This document shows, piece by piece, positions 36,583 to 45,424 of a DNA stretch of 64,000 bases (its first letter is position 1; each line of letters opens with the position of its first letter). This DNA comes from Streptomyces zaomyceticus. GTDB lineage: Bacteria; Actinomycetota; Actinomycetes; Streptomycetales; Streptomycetaceae. The notes under the pieces were generated by a model. That model had not been told where the DNA came from and did no database searches. It saw nothing but the letters and a program-made list of their open reading frames with translations. The position numbers were made by a program, and so were the translations under genes. The stretch is taken from positions 124,001 through 188,000 of the forward strand of contig NZ_BNBZ01000001.1 in the NCBI RefSeq assembly GCF_014656215.1, written 5' to 3'.

Positions 36583-37344
36583 ATGACGACTCCGCCCCCG
36601 TACATCGAGATCGACGGCGTCCCGGCCACCGACCCGGGGCTGCTCGCCGCGCTGATGACCGGCTTCGGCCACTTCACGGCGATGCAGGTGCGCGACGGGC
36701 GGGTGAAGGGCCTCGGCCTGCACCTCGCCCGCCTCGACCGCTCCACCCGCGAGCTCTTCGACCGGGAGCTGGACGGCGGGCGGGTCCGCGCCCTGATCGC
36801 CGGAGCCCTGGAGACCGCGGGGGTACGGGACGGCTCGGTACGGGTGTACGTGTACCCCGACGTCCGTATCGCCGTGACCGTCGCCGCACCCGCCCCCGAC
36901 GGCCCCCGAGCGCCGCAGCGGCTGACGACAGTCGAGTACTGGCGCCCCGCGCCGCACATCAAGCACCTGGGCGGCTTCGGCCAGAGCTACCACCGGGAGG
37001 CGGCCGGGCGCGCCGGCTACGACGAGGCCGTGCTGACCTCCCCGTACGGCGAGATCGCCGAGGGGGCGATCACCAACATCGCCTTCTGGGACGGCACTTC
37101 GGTGGTCTGGCCGTCGGCGCCCTGCCTCGAAGGCATCACCATGGCCCTGCTGGCACCCCGCCTGGGATCGGTCCGGCGCCCGGTCACCCTGGCCGACCTC
37201 TCCGGCTACCGGGCCGCTTTCGTCACGAATTCCCGCTCCATCGCGCCGGTGACCTCGATCGACGAGGTCGCCTTCGCGGTGGACGAGGAGCTGATGGGGC
37301 GGGTGCACACGGCGTACGACTCGGTGGAGTGGGACGAGCTGTAG
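36583..37344 (+). CDS. Class IV aminotransferase-like protein
   Basis: A 253-residue PLP-fold type IV protein (branched-chain/D-amino-acid aminotransferase and aminodeoxychorismate lyase superfamily). The PLP Lys is in APHIKHLGGFGQS (about residue 126), the conserved Glu in YGEIAEGAITNIAFWD, and the phosphate-binding turn in PCLEGITMALL. FTAMQVRDGRVKGLGLHLARL is the usual N-terminal strand. It is slightly short, with a KH...GG context unlike classical IlvE, so transaminase versus lyase activity cannot be decided. It is transcribed divergently from the FMN reductase gene. Confidence 0.75.
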   Translation: MTTPPPYIEIDGVPATDPGLLAALMTGFGHFTAMQVRDGRVKGLGLHLARLDRSTRELFDRELDGGRVRALIAGALETAGVRDGSVRVYVYPDVRIAVTVAAPAPDGPRAPQRLTTVEYWRPAPHIKHLGGFGQSYHREAAGRAGYDEAVLTSPYGEIAEGAITNIAFWDGTSVVWPSAPCLEGITMALLAPRLGSVRRPVTLADLSGYRAAFVTNSRSIAPVTSIDEVAFAVDEELMGRVHTAYDSVEWDEL

Positions 37345-37618
37345 GAGTACGGCGCCCCGGCGGCGGCACGGCCCCCCGGCCGGGAACCCCGGTCACCCGT
37401 TCGGCACGAGACACCCAGTGACACAACAAAATCCGCTCTGACCTGCGCAAACTCCGAAAATCCAGGCGACACACCGTATCGGACGGCCCAATCCTGATGC
37501 CTCATCAGCAGGCGCGGGGCGCGCGGCGGCTCTTATCTCGGTCACAGAAGGCCGTTCCGGGAAGTCCCTCCCGGGAGGACCGCCCCGCTCGACCGCTCGC
37601 GCGCCCCGGAGGCCCCCC

Positions 37619-38125
37619 ATGCGCACCACTGTCCGCCTGTTCACCGGTACCGCGCTGACGGTCGCCGCGATCGGAGTCCTCGCCGCCCCCTCGGCGTTCG
37701 CGGGCAACTCCGAGTGGCTCGAACTCTTCCCCTCCGACGCCGAACCCGGCGCCACCGTCACCGTCAACACGCTCGCCTGCGGCAAGCACGGTCGCGGTGT
37801 GGGGGACGCGAACTCGCTCGGCGCGGGCGAGTTCCAGCTGAGTCCGAGCACGCACAAGGAGGTCGTGGTCGGACAGTTCCACGTACCGGAGCACGCCAAG
37901 GCCGGTACCTACGGCATCAGCGTGGCCTGCGACAACGGCAAGACGGCCCGGGGTGACCTGACCGTCAAGCACCGCCGTCCGAGCGGCCATGTCCAGACCG
38001 GTGTCGGGGGCAGTGTGGGCCCCGACACCGCCCAGGTCACGGCAGGTGCGGCGGTGCTGGCCGCGGCTGCCGTGGGCGGGGTCCTGTTCCTGCGGCGCCG
38101 GGCGAGCGGCGCGCGGGAGCACTGA
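37619..38125 (+). CDS. Secreted, C-terminally membrane-anchored protein next to a sortase
   Basis: A 168-residue protein. It has a Sec signal peptide (1-28, cleavage after APSAFA), an Ig-like beta domain (WLELFPSDAEPGATVTVNT ... YGISVACDNGKTARGDLTV) with two Cys that could form a disulphide, a Gly-rich linker, a C-terminal hydrophobic segment (about 142-157) and a positive tail RRRASGAREH. This is the layout of a sortase substrate, and a sortase gene follows 85 nt downstream. However, no LPxTG or LAxTG motif is visible; GGSVGPDTAQ occupies that place. GGAGG lies just upstream of the ATG. Confidence 0.65.
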   Translation: MRTTVRLFTGTALTVAAIGVLAAPSAFAGNSEWLELFPSDAEPGATVTVNTLACGKHGRGVGDANSLGAGEFQLSPSTHKEVVVGQFHVPEHAKAGTYGISVACDNGKTARGDLTVKHRRPSGHVQTGVGGSVGPDTAQVTAGAAVLAAAAVGGVLFLRRRASGAREH

Positions 38126-38210
38126 GACCCGCCTGTCCTGCCCCCGCCGCGTGCCCGAACACGGCCCGGCGGGGGCAGGGCCACACCACGAACCGACCGA
38201 GGGAAACCAG

Positions 38211-38828
38211 GTGAGCAACAGGAGCAAGGGCTGGGGCATAGCCGTGGCCGCCTGTGTCGGGATCTGGCTCGTCCAGAACGGCTCGGAGCACGTCACCCCG
38301 CCCGTACCGTCGGCCGCGCAGGCCTTCGCCGCCGGGCCGAGCGTGCACACCGACGCCGCCGCGGACCCGCTGCCGCCCTCGGCGCCGGTCCGGCTGCGCA
38401 TCCCCGAGACCGATGTGGACACCCCGATGATGCGGCTCGGGCTGGCCTCGAACGGTTCGCTCGACGTGCCGCCGGCCTCGGACCGGAACATGGCCGGCTG
38501 GTACCAGGACGGCACCCCGCCCGGCGCCAAGGGCACGGCGATCGTCGCGGGCCATGTCGACAACGCGGACGGGCCCGCCGTCTTCTACACGCTCGGTGCC
38601 CTGAAGAAGGGCCACCGGATCGAGGTGGACCGGCAGGACGGACGGACCGCCGTGTTCACGGTCGACGCGGTCGAGGTGTACGGGAACAAGGACTTCCCTG
38701 ACCGGAAGGTCTACGACGAGGCGGACCGGGCGGAGATCCGGGTGATCACCTGCGGCGGCGGCTTCTCGAAGAAGAACGGGTACGAGGGGAACGTGGTCGC
38801 GTACGGCCACCTCATCGGGGTCAAGTAG
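38211..38828 (+). CDS. Sortase (class E/F-like)
   Basis: A 205-residue transpeptidase anchored by one N-terminal hydrophobic segment (about 8-24). The sortase domain has VPPASDRNMAGWYQDGTPPG, the catalytic His115 in IVAGHVDNADGPAVFY and catalytic Cys181 in VITCGGGFSKKNGYEGNV. The sequence style matches the short actinobacterial sortases outside class A/B. The GTG start follows AGGGAAACCAG; the open frame extends upstream but overlaps the previous gene. It is co-oriented with the preceding possible substrate. Confidence 0.88.
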   Translation: MSNRSKGWGIAVAACVGIWLVQNGSEHVTPPVPSAAQAFAAGPSVHTDAAADPLPPSAPVRLRIPETDVDTPMMRLGLASNGSLDVPPASDRNMAGWYQDGTPPGAKGTAIVAGHVDNADGPAVFYTLGALKKGHRIEVDRQDGRTAVFTVDAVEVYGNKDFPDRKVYDEADRAEIRVITCGGGFSKKNGYEGNVVAYGHLIGVK

Positions 38829-38832
38829 CCGG

Positions 38833-39618
38833 TCACACCCACTGGTCGAAGGCCAGCTTCGCGACCAGCGAGAGCACCACGACGAGCAGCACCCCGCGCA
38901 CGAACTCGGCGCCCTTGCTGAGCGCCATCCGCGCGCCGACCGTCCCGCCGATCAGGTTGAAGACCGCCATGACGCCCGCGAGCTGCCAGTAGACGCTGCC
39001 CTGGTAGGCGAACATCGCGAGCGCGCCCGCGTTGGTGCAGACGTTGACGATCTTGGCGGTGGCGGAGGCCGTGACCAGGTCGAGGTGGAGCACGGCGGTC
39101 AGGGCCAGCACCAGGAAGGTGCCGGTACCGGGCCCGAACAGGCCGTCGTAGAAACCGATCCCGCCGCCGACCACGACGATCGCGGTCACGATCCTGGCCC
39201 GGGTCAGCGGCGCCCGCTCCTCCCCCTCGGCCTTGGCGCCGAAGGAGGGTCGCAGCATCACGAAGGCCGCCACGGCGAGCAGCACCACCATGATGACCGG
39301 GCGCAGGACGTCGCTGCTGATCCCGGCGGCGAAGAAGGCACCGCCCATGGAGCCGGCGAGTGCCGCCAGGCCGATCCGTATCGCCGTCCTGATCTGCACG
39401 GGGGCCTTGCGGGCGTAGGTGATCGCGGCCCCGGTGGTGCCGACGATCGCGACGGCCTTGTTGGTGCCGAGGATGTGGGCGGCCTGGACGTTCGGCAGCC
39501 CGAGCAGCAGGGCGGGCAGCAGAAGCAGTCCACCACCGCCGACCACGGCGTCGATCCAGCCCGCCACGAGCGCGGCGAGACAGAGCAGGACGAGGGTGGT
39601 CAGCGAGATCTCGGGCAT
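38833..39618 (-). CDS. TSUP (TauE/SafE) family membrane transporter
   Basis: A 261-residue polytopic protein of about eight membrane segments. It has the two TSUP repeats: ALVAGWIDAVVGGGGLLLLPALLLG near the N-terminus and GFYDGLFGPGTGTFLVLALT in the second half. Family members export sulfite, sulfoacetate or related organosulfur anions; the substrate here is unknown. It is convergent with the sortase gene with a 4-nt gap. Confidence 0.85.
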   Translation of the reverse strand: MPEISLTTLVLLCLAALVAGWIDAVVGGGGLLLLPALLLGLPNVQAAHILGTNKAVAIVGTTGAAITYARKAPVQIRTAIRIGLAALAGSMGGAFFAAGISSDVLRPVIMVVLLAVAAFVMLRPSFGAKAEGEERAPLTRARIVTAIVVVGGGIGFYDGLFGPGTGTFLVLALTAVLHLDLVTASATAKIVNVCTNAGALAMFAYQGSVYWQLAGVMAVFNLIGGTVGARMALSKGAEFVRGVLLVVVLSLVAKLAFDQWV

Positions 39619-39655
39619 GCCCGTGAGCCTAGGGAGGAGATCGTTGCCCCGTCCA

Positions 39656-39970
39656 TCAATCCCTGGAGAGTTGAGCTAGGTCTGAGCTTGCCGCCCCCGG
39701 GTCACGGTCGGGGGCGGGCGGCGCGGCCGGGGTGACGGAGGCCGTGAGGAGGGTGGCGGCGAGCGCGCCGGCGCCGAGGAGGGCGGCGGCGAGCCGGCGG
39801 CGGGCCTGCTCGACGACCGGAACGCGCGGGGCGCCGTGCCTGCCCTGGGCCGCTCTGCGCCCGGCACCGGGTACGGCAGTGCGCGCGACTCCGGGCACGG
39901 CACGGGGCGCGACTCCGGGCACGGTTCCGGGCACGTTTCCGGGCACGGCTCTGGACACGGCTCTACGCAT
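39656..39970 (-). CDS. Small Val-Pro-Gly-repeat protein with membrane segment
   Basis: A 104-residue hypothetical protein. Its N-terminal third is a repeat of A-V-P-G / V-P-G-x units (AVPGNVPGTVPGVAPRAVPG), reflecting a decayed short DNA repeat. It is followed by RRRLAAALLGAGALAATLLTAS, one membrane segment or late signal anchor, and a Pro/Asp tail. Third-position G+C is high throughout and the ATG overlaps the upstream oxidoreductase gene by 8 nt, both of which support coding. No family is recognised. The position after a ferric-reductase-like gene is where FMN-binding proteins often sit, but no such domain is present. Confidence 0.45.
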   Translation of the reverse strand: MRRAVSRAVPGNVPGTVPGVAPRAVPGVARTAVPGAGRRAAQGRHGAPRVPVVEQARRRLAAALLGAGALAATLLTASVTPAAPPAPDRDPGAASSDLAQLSRD

Positions 39971-41468
39971 GGTCGAAGTCCTCGCTGTGGATGCGGGAGG
40001 CCGGCACCCCGGCCCTGATCAGGTTGGCGGTGGCGGCCTTCGCCATCGCGGGCGGACCGCACAGATACACGTCGTGGGCCGCCAGGTCGGGCACGAGATC
40101 GCGCAGGGCGCGCGGCGCGAGGGGGTCGTAGGAGTCGTCCGAGCGGCCGAGCAGGAAGTGGAGGGCGGCCTGTCGTTCGCGGGCGATGGCCTCCAGCTCC
40201 TCGCGCAGGACGAGACCGCTCTCGTTCGAGGCCCGGTAGAGGAGCGTCACGTCACCGGGGCCGCCGGGCAGCGTCTCGAAGAGGGCCCGCATCGGGGTGA
40301 TCCCGACGCCGCCCGCGAGCAGCAGCACCTTGCGCCGGGTGCGGCGATGGGCTGTCAGGGCGCCGAAGGGGCCCGAGGCCAGGACCCGGGTACCGGGGCG
40401 GAGCCGCCGGATGCGGCGGGTGTGGTCGCCGAGCGCCTTGACCGTGATCCGCAGGGTGTCGTCGCGGACCGGCGCGGAGAGGGAGAAGGGCAGGGCGGTC
40501 GCCCAGAGCCCGCGGCGCAGGAAGCGCCAGCGGAAGAACTGGCCGGGTTCGGCGCAGAGCCGGGCCACTCCCCTGCCCCGGACCAGGACGGACACGACCC
40601 CGGGGCCCTCGTCGCGGACCTCGACGACCCGCAGGTCGTGGCGGAGGGCGGCGCGGACGGGGACGACGAGCCGGTACCAGAGGAGGAGGACGGCGACGGT
40701 GCCGTGCGCCATCGACCAGAGCCAGCGGGTGAGGAGGCTGCTCGCGAGATCGGGTCCGGCGAGCTGGTGGACGAAACCGAGGGCGGCGGCGAGGAGCGCG
40801 CCGAGGTGGACCGCCCGCCAGGTCTCGTGTCGCACCCTGCTCCGTACGGCCCGGGCCGAGGTGATCCCGACGGCGGCGAACAGGGCGGTGCCGACGGTGG
40901 CGGCGGCGATCGCCCCGTACGCGAGGAGGTCCCCGGTGGCGGTGACCAGGTCGGTGTGGGTGTGGACGGCGTAACCGCAGAGGGCGAGGAGCGCGTGGGC
41001 GCCGATCAGGCCGAGGACGTACCGGCCGCCGAGGGCGTGCCACCGGGCGAGCCGGTCGGCACCGACGCCGTGCTCGACGGCGGGGACGCGGGCCATGAGG
41101 AGCAGCAGGACGAGGACGCCGTATCCGGCGAGGAGACCGGTGAGGTGGGCGCCGGTCGCGAAGAGGGCGTCGAGCCGGGCGGAGGGCCGGGCCTGGACGC
41201 CCCAGACGAGGGCCACGGCGCCGGCGCCGGCGAGGACCGCGTCCCGCAGCCGCTCGGGAGGAAGCCTGAGCGCCGGTACGGGCGCGGCCGGTGCTGCCGG
41301 TACGGGCGCGGCCCGGACGGGCCCGGACGGCACGGGACCGGCCTGGAAGGGGGCCGTCGGCACGGGCGGGGCCGGTATCGGCGGGACGGTCATCGGCGCG
41401 GTGGGGAACGGCTCGGGGCGGAGGGGGACATAGAGAGGGTGGCTGGCCTCGGTGGTCACATCCGGCAC
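39963..41468 (-). CDS. Ferric-reductase-like transmembrane flavocytochrome oxidoreductase
   Basis: A 501-residue protein. After a Pro/Ala-rich 70-residue tail come about six membrane segments of a ferric-reductase-like domain with His residues positioned for haem (RWHALGGRYVLGLIGAH; VRHETWRAVHLG). The cytosolic half is a ferredoxin-NADP+ reductase module: EPGQFFRWRF and ALPFSLSAP bind FAD, LLLAGGVGITPMRALFE binds the NAD(P)H pyrophosphate, and VYLCGPPAM lies near the C-terminus. It would pass electrons from NAD(P)H across the membrane. The GTG start is used. It is divergent from the nitrite-reductase operon. Confidence 0.85.
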   Translation of the reverse strand: MPDVTTEASHPLYVPLRPEPFPTAPMTVPPIPAPPVPTAPFQAGPVPSGPVRAAPVPAAPAAPVPALRLPPERLRDAVLAGAGAVALVWGVQARPSARLDALFATGAHLTGLLAGYGVLVLLLLMARVPAVEHGVGADRLARWHALGGRYVLGLIGAHALLALCGYAVHTHTDLVTATGDLLAYGAIAAATVGTALFAAVGITSARAVRSRVRHETWRAVHLGALLAAALGFVHQLAGPDLASSLLTRWLWSMAHGTVAVLLLWYRLVVPVRAALRHDLRVVEVRDEGPGVVSVLVRGRGVARLCAEPGQFFRWRFLRRGLWATALPFSLSAPVRDDTLRITVKALGDHTRRIRRLRPGTRVLASGPFGALTAHRRTRRKVLLLAGGVGITPMRALFETLPGGPGDVTLLYRASNESGLVLREELEAIARERQAALHFLLGRSDDSYDPLAPRALRDLVPDLAAHDVYLCGPPAMAKAATANLIRAGVPASRIHSEDFDHA

Positions 41469-41615
41469 CCTAGGTCCGCCCGTATACGGGAACCCCCAGC
41501 TCAGCCCGCTCCCCCCGATCCTTAAGCCTGGCTTGAGCCGAGCCTGACCACCGGTTAATCCTGACGGCCGCCCCGTCCGGCCTCACAGCGGGCGGGGCCG
41601 GGGACGGAGATCAGC

Positions 41616-41653
41616 GTTCCGTACGGGAAACAGTCGGGATGCCGTCGGGTAAC
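41616..41653 (+). promoter_or_regulatory. Candidate GlnR box upstream of the nirB operon
   Basis: Half-sites GTTCC-n6-GAAAC-n6-GATGC-n6-GTAAC occur with exact 6-nt spacers, matching the Streptomyces GlnR layout (gTnAC-n6-GaAAC repeated at 22 nt). The nirB operon is an established GlnR target in S. coelicolor. The box ends 23 nt before the first gene. Confidence 0.6.
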
Positions 41654-41676
41654 ACCGGCCGCGCACGCTTCCCGTC

Positions 41677-42876
41677 ATGAGTACACGGATCGTGGTGGTC
41701 GGGGGCGGAACGGCGGGCGCCCGGCTCGCCCAGCGCCTGCCCGTCACCCTCCTCGGCGAGGAGTCGCACGCCCCGTACAACAGGGTGCTGCTCGCCGACG
41801 TCCTCGCCGGGCGGTACGCCCCCGAGGTGATCGCCCTGCCCGAGACCCGTGAGCCGGTACGGCTCGGGGTGCGGGCGGTGCGGATCGACCGGGCGGCGCG
41901 GACGGTGGAGTGCGCGGACGGCTCGCTCGTCGGCTACGACCGGCTCGTCCTCGCCACCGGCTCCAACCCGGTGCTGCCGCCGCTGCGCGGACTGCGCGGC
42001 GCGGAGCTGCCGGAGGGAGTCCACGCCTTCCGCACCCTCGACGACTGCCTGGCGCTGCGCGACCGGGTACGGCCCGGGGCGCGGGCGGTGGTCATCGGCG
42101 GCGGACTCCTCGGGGTCTCGGCGGCGCGGGCCCTTGCCGCGCTGGGCGCGGAGGTGGTCCTGACCCAGCAGGGCGAACGGCTGATGGAGCGCCAACTGGA
42201 CGTCCACGCCTCGGCCCTGCTCCGCGAACACGTCGAGTCCCTCGGGGTCGAGGTGCACACGGAGTGCCGGGTGAGCGGTCTGCGGCAGCGGGACGGCGAG
42301 GTCACGGCGGTCGAACTCGCCGACGGCTTCGTGCTCGACGCCCAGGTCGTGGTCCTGGCCTGCGGGGTCCGCCCGAGGGTGGCGCTGGCCCGGGAAGCGG
42401 GTCTCGACGTCGGCACCGGGATCGTGGTCGACGACGCACTGCGCACCTCCGACCCGTACATCCACGCGGTCGGCGACTGCGCGGAACACGCGGGCCGCGT
42501 CTACGGCCTGGCGGGCCCGGCCCTGGAACAGGCGGACACGCTGGCGGAGGTGCTGCTGGCGGAGACCGCCGCGGACGCCGACGCCCGCTACACCGGCACC
42601 CGCGCCCTCACCCGTCTCACCCTCGGCGGCGCCACCCCGCTCGACCTCGCCGCCTTCGGCGAGGTCACGGCGCTGCCCGGCGACGACGTCGTCCAGCTCA
42701 ACGACGCGACCCGGGGCGCGTACCGCAAGGTCGTCGTCCGCGGGGACCGGCTCGTCGGGGGCGTCCTCCTCGGCGACCTGGCCGCGGTCGGCGCGCTCGC
42801 CCGGGCCTGGGAGGGCGACGAAGCCCTCCCGCAGGCCCCCCTGCTCCACCTGCTCACCCACGACGGAGGCTCCTGA
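41677..42876 (+). CDS. NAD(P)/FAD-dependent oxidoreductase of the nitrite reductase operon
   Basis: A 399-residue pyridine-nucleotide-disulphide-type flavoprotein similar to the N-terminal half of NirB. It has the FAD motif IVVVGGGTAGARLAQRL, the YNRVLLADVLAG loop, the NAD motif AVVIGGGLLGVSAARAL, and FAD contact TSDPYIHAVGDCAEHAG. It has no Fe-S or sirohaem part. It may deliver electrons to NirB/NirD or to the nitrate reductase NarB, which lacks its own reductase. The nirB ATG follows one base after its stop, and the GGAGG for nirB lies within its last codons, so the genes are coupled. Confidence 0.85.
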   Translation: MSTRIVVVGGGTAGARLAQRLPVTLLGEESHAPYNRVLLADVLAGRYAPEVIALPETREPVRLGVRAVRIDRAARTVECADGSLVGYDRLVLATGSNPVLPPLRGLRGAELPEGVHAFRTLDDCLALRDRVRPGARAVVIGGGLLGVSAARALAALGAEVVLTQQGERLMERQLDVHASALLREHVESLGVEVHTECRVSGLRQRDGEVTAVELADGFVLDAQVVVLACGVRPRVALAREAGLDVGTGIVVDDALRTSDPYIHAVGDCAEHAGRVYGLAGPALEQADTLAEVLLAETAADADARYTGTRALTRLTLGGATPLDLAAFGEVTALPGDDVVQLNDATRGAYRKVVVRGDRLVGGVLLGDLAAVGALARAWEGDEALPQAPLLHLLTHDGGS

Positions 42877-42877
42877 C

Positions 42878-45424
42878 ATGAGCGCTGACATGACCGCGCA
42901 CACCCCGACGATCGTCCTGGTCGGCCACGGAATGGTCGGCCAGCGGTTCCTGGAGTCGCTCGCCGACCGTGGAGTCACCGAGCGGGCCAGGATCGTGGTC
43001 CTCTGCGAGGAACCGCGTCCCGCCTACGACCGTGTACAGCTGACCTCGTACTTCTCGGGGAAGACGCCCGACGACCTGTCGATGGTCGAGGACGGCTTCA
43101 TGGAGAAGCACGGCATCGAGCTCTACGTGGGTGACCCGGCGGAGTCGGTGGACCGGGAGGCCCGTACGGTCACCGCCCGGTCCGGGCGGGTCTTCGCGTA
43201 CGACTCGCTCGTCCTCGCCACCGGCTCGTACCCGTTCGTCCCGCCGGTGCCCGGCAAGGACGCCCGCGGCTGCTTCGTCTACCGGACGATCGAGGACCTG
43301 CTCGCGATCGAGGAGTACGCGAAGACGGCGACGACCGGCGCGGTCGTCGGCGGCGGGCTGCTCGGCCTGGAGGCGGCGGGCGCGCTGAAGGGCCTCGGGC
43401 TCGACACCCATGTCGTGGAGTTCGCGCCGCGGCTGATGCCGGTGCAGGTCGACGAGGGCGGCGGCGCCGCGCTGCTCCGCACGATCGAGCGGATGGGTCT
43501 GACCGTCCACACCGGGACGGGTACGCAGGAGGTCGTCACGGCGGACGGCGCCGTGACGGGCATGAAGCTCTCGGACGGCTCCGAAGTGGCCACGGACATG
43601 GTCGTGTTCTCGGCCGGTGTACGGCCCCGGGACCAGCTGGCCCGCGACTGCGGCCTGACCGTCGGGGAGCGCGGCGGCATCGCGGTCGACGAGCAGTGCC
43701 GCACCTCCGACCCGGCGGTCTTCGCGATCGGCGAGTGCGCGCTCGCCACCGACGGGCGGGTGTACGGCCTGGTGGCGCCGGGCTACGAGATGGCGCAGAC
43801 GGTGGCCGCGGCCCTGGCGGACGAGGCCGGGGACGGTTTCACGGGCGCCGACATGTCGACCAAGCTGAAGCTGCTCGGCGTGGACGTCGCCTCGTTCGGC
43901 GACGCGCACGGCACGGCCGAGGGCTGTCTCGACGTCGTGTACTCCGACTCCCGGTCGGGTGTCTACAAGAAGCTGGTCGTGAGCGGCGAGGGCGTCCTCC
44001 TCGGCGGTGTCCTGGTCGGCGACGCCGAGCAGTACGGTCTGCTCCGCCCGCTCACCGGCACCGTGCCGCCCGTCTCCCCCGAGCAGCTGGTGCTTCCGGC
44101 CGGTGCGGGCGCCCCGGTGGCGCTCGGCCCGTCGGCGCTGCCGGACGACGCGGTCATCTGCTCCTGCCACAACGTCACGAAGCACGCGATCGGCGAGTGC
44201 TCCTCGCTCGCCGAGGTGAAGAAGTGCACCAAGGCCGGTACGGGCTGCGGCAGTTGCGTGAAGGTGATCGAGAAGCTGCTGCCGGCACCCACGGACAAGG
44301 GGCTCTGCCGCTGCTTCTCGTACAGCCGGAGCGAGCTGTACGAGATCGCCCGCACCCTGCGGATCACCTCCTTCGCGGCGCTGCTCGACTCGCACGGGCG
44401 CCAGGAGGCGCGGGGCGGCGAGGGCTGCGAGGTCTGCAAGCCGACCGTCGGCTCGATCATCGCCTCGCTCAACAACGGCTACATCCTGGACGGCGAGCAG
44501 GCCTCCCTCCAGGACACCAACGACCACTTCCTCGCCAACATGCAGCGCAACGGCTCGTACTCGGTGGTGCCGCGCATCCCCGGCGGCGAGATCACCCCGG
44601 ACCGGCTGATCGTGATCGGCGAGGTGGCCCGCGACTTCGGCCTCTACACGAAGATCACCGGCGGTCAGCGGATCGACCTCTTCGGCGCCCGGGTGGACCA
44701 GCTGCCGGCGATCTGGACGCGTCTGGTCGACGCGGGCTTCGAGTCCGGGCACGCGTACGGCAAGTCGCTGCGCACGGTGAAGTCCTGTGTCGGGCAGACC
44801 TGGTGCCGGTACGGCGTGCAGGACTCGGTGAAGATGGCGATCCAGCTGGAGCTGCGCTACCGGGGCCTGCGCGCCCCGCACAAGCTCAAGTCGGCGGTCT
44901 CCGGCTGCGCCCGCGAGTGCGCCGAGGCGCAGTCGAAGGACTTCGGGATCATCGCGACGGCCAACGGCTGGAACCTGTACGTCGGCGGGAACGGCGGCGC
45001 GACCCCGCGCCACGCGGATCTGCTCGCCCAGGACCTGTCGGACGCCGAACTGATCCGCCTCATCGACCGGTTCCTGATGTTCTACATCCGGACGGCGGAC
45101 CGCCTGGAACGGACGTCGACCTGGCTGGAGCGTCTGGAGGGCGGCCTCGACCACCTCAAGGACGTGGTGGTGCACGACTCGCTCGGGCTCTGCGAGGAGC
45201 TGGAGGGGCTGATGGCGGCGCACGTGGACGACTACCAGGACGAGTGGGCGCAGACCCTCGACGACCCGGACCGGCTGCGGCGCTTCGTCTCCTTCGTGAA
45301 CGCGCCGGACGCTCCGGACCCGTCGGTCCGCTTCGTGCCGGAGCGCGACCAGATCAAGCCGGACCTCACGATCCTGACGCTCGGCAGGACGAACAGCACG
45401 CTGGAAGGGGCTTCCTCCCGATGA
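42878..45424 (+). CDS. nirB: Assimilatory nitrite reductase large subunit NirB
   Basis: An 848-residue sirohaem enzyme reducing nitrite to ammonium with NAD(P)H. Its order is: FAD domain (IVLVGHGMVGQRFLESL), NAD domain (AVVGGGLLGLEAAGALK), a BFD-like 2Fe-2S domain with Cys428, Cys430 and the CTKAGTGCGSC pair, the ferredoxin-like half domain, and the sirohaem/4Fe-4S site with Cys637, Cys643 (SCVGQTWCRYG), Cys677 and Cys681 (SGCARECAEAQ). All ligands are intact. Its stop overlaps the nirD ATG by 4 nt. Regulation by GlnR is suggested by the box upstream of the operon. Confidence 0.95.
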   Translation: MSADMTAHTPTIVLVGHGMVGQRFLESLADRGVTERARIVVLCEEPRPAYDRVQLTSYFSGKTPDDLSMVEDGFMEKHGIELYVGDPAESVDREARTVTARSGRVFAYDSLVLATGSYPFVPPVPGKDARGCFVYRTIEDLLAIEEYAKTATTGAVVGGGLLGLEAAGALKGLGLDTHVVEFAPRLMPVQVDEGGGAALLRTIERMGLTVHTGTGTQEVVTADGAVTGMKLSDGSEVATDMVVFSAGVRPRDQLARDCGLTVGERGGIAVDEQCRTSDPAVFAIGECALATDGRVYGLVAPGYEMAQTVAAALADEAGDGFTGADMSTKLKLLGVDVASFGDAHGTAEGCLDVVYSDSRSGVYKKLVVSGEGVLLGGVLVGDAEQYGLLRPLTGTVPPVSPEQLVLPAGAGAPVALGPSALPDDAVICSCHNVTKHAIGECSSLAEVKKCTKAGTGCGSCVKVIEKLLPAPTDKGLCRCFSYSRSELYEIARTLRITSFAALLDSHGRQEARGGEGCEVCKPTVGSIIASLNNGYILDGEQASLQDTNDHFLANMQRNGSYSVVPRIPGGEITPDRLIVIGEVARDFGLYTKITGGQRIDLFGARVDQLPAIWTRLVDAGFESGHAYGKSLRTVKSCVGQTWCRYGVQDSVKMAIQLELRYRGLRAPHKLKSAVSGCARECAEAQSKDFGIIATANGWNLYVGGNGGATPRHADLLAQDLSDAELIRLIDRFLMFYIRTADRLERTSTWLERLEGGLDHLKDVVVHDSLGLCEELEGLMAAHVDDYQDEWAQTLDDPDRLRRFVSFVNAPDAPDPSVRFVPERDQIKPDLTILTLGRTNSTLEGASSR

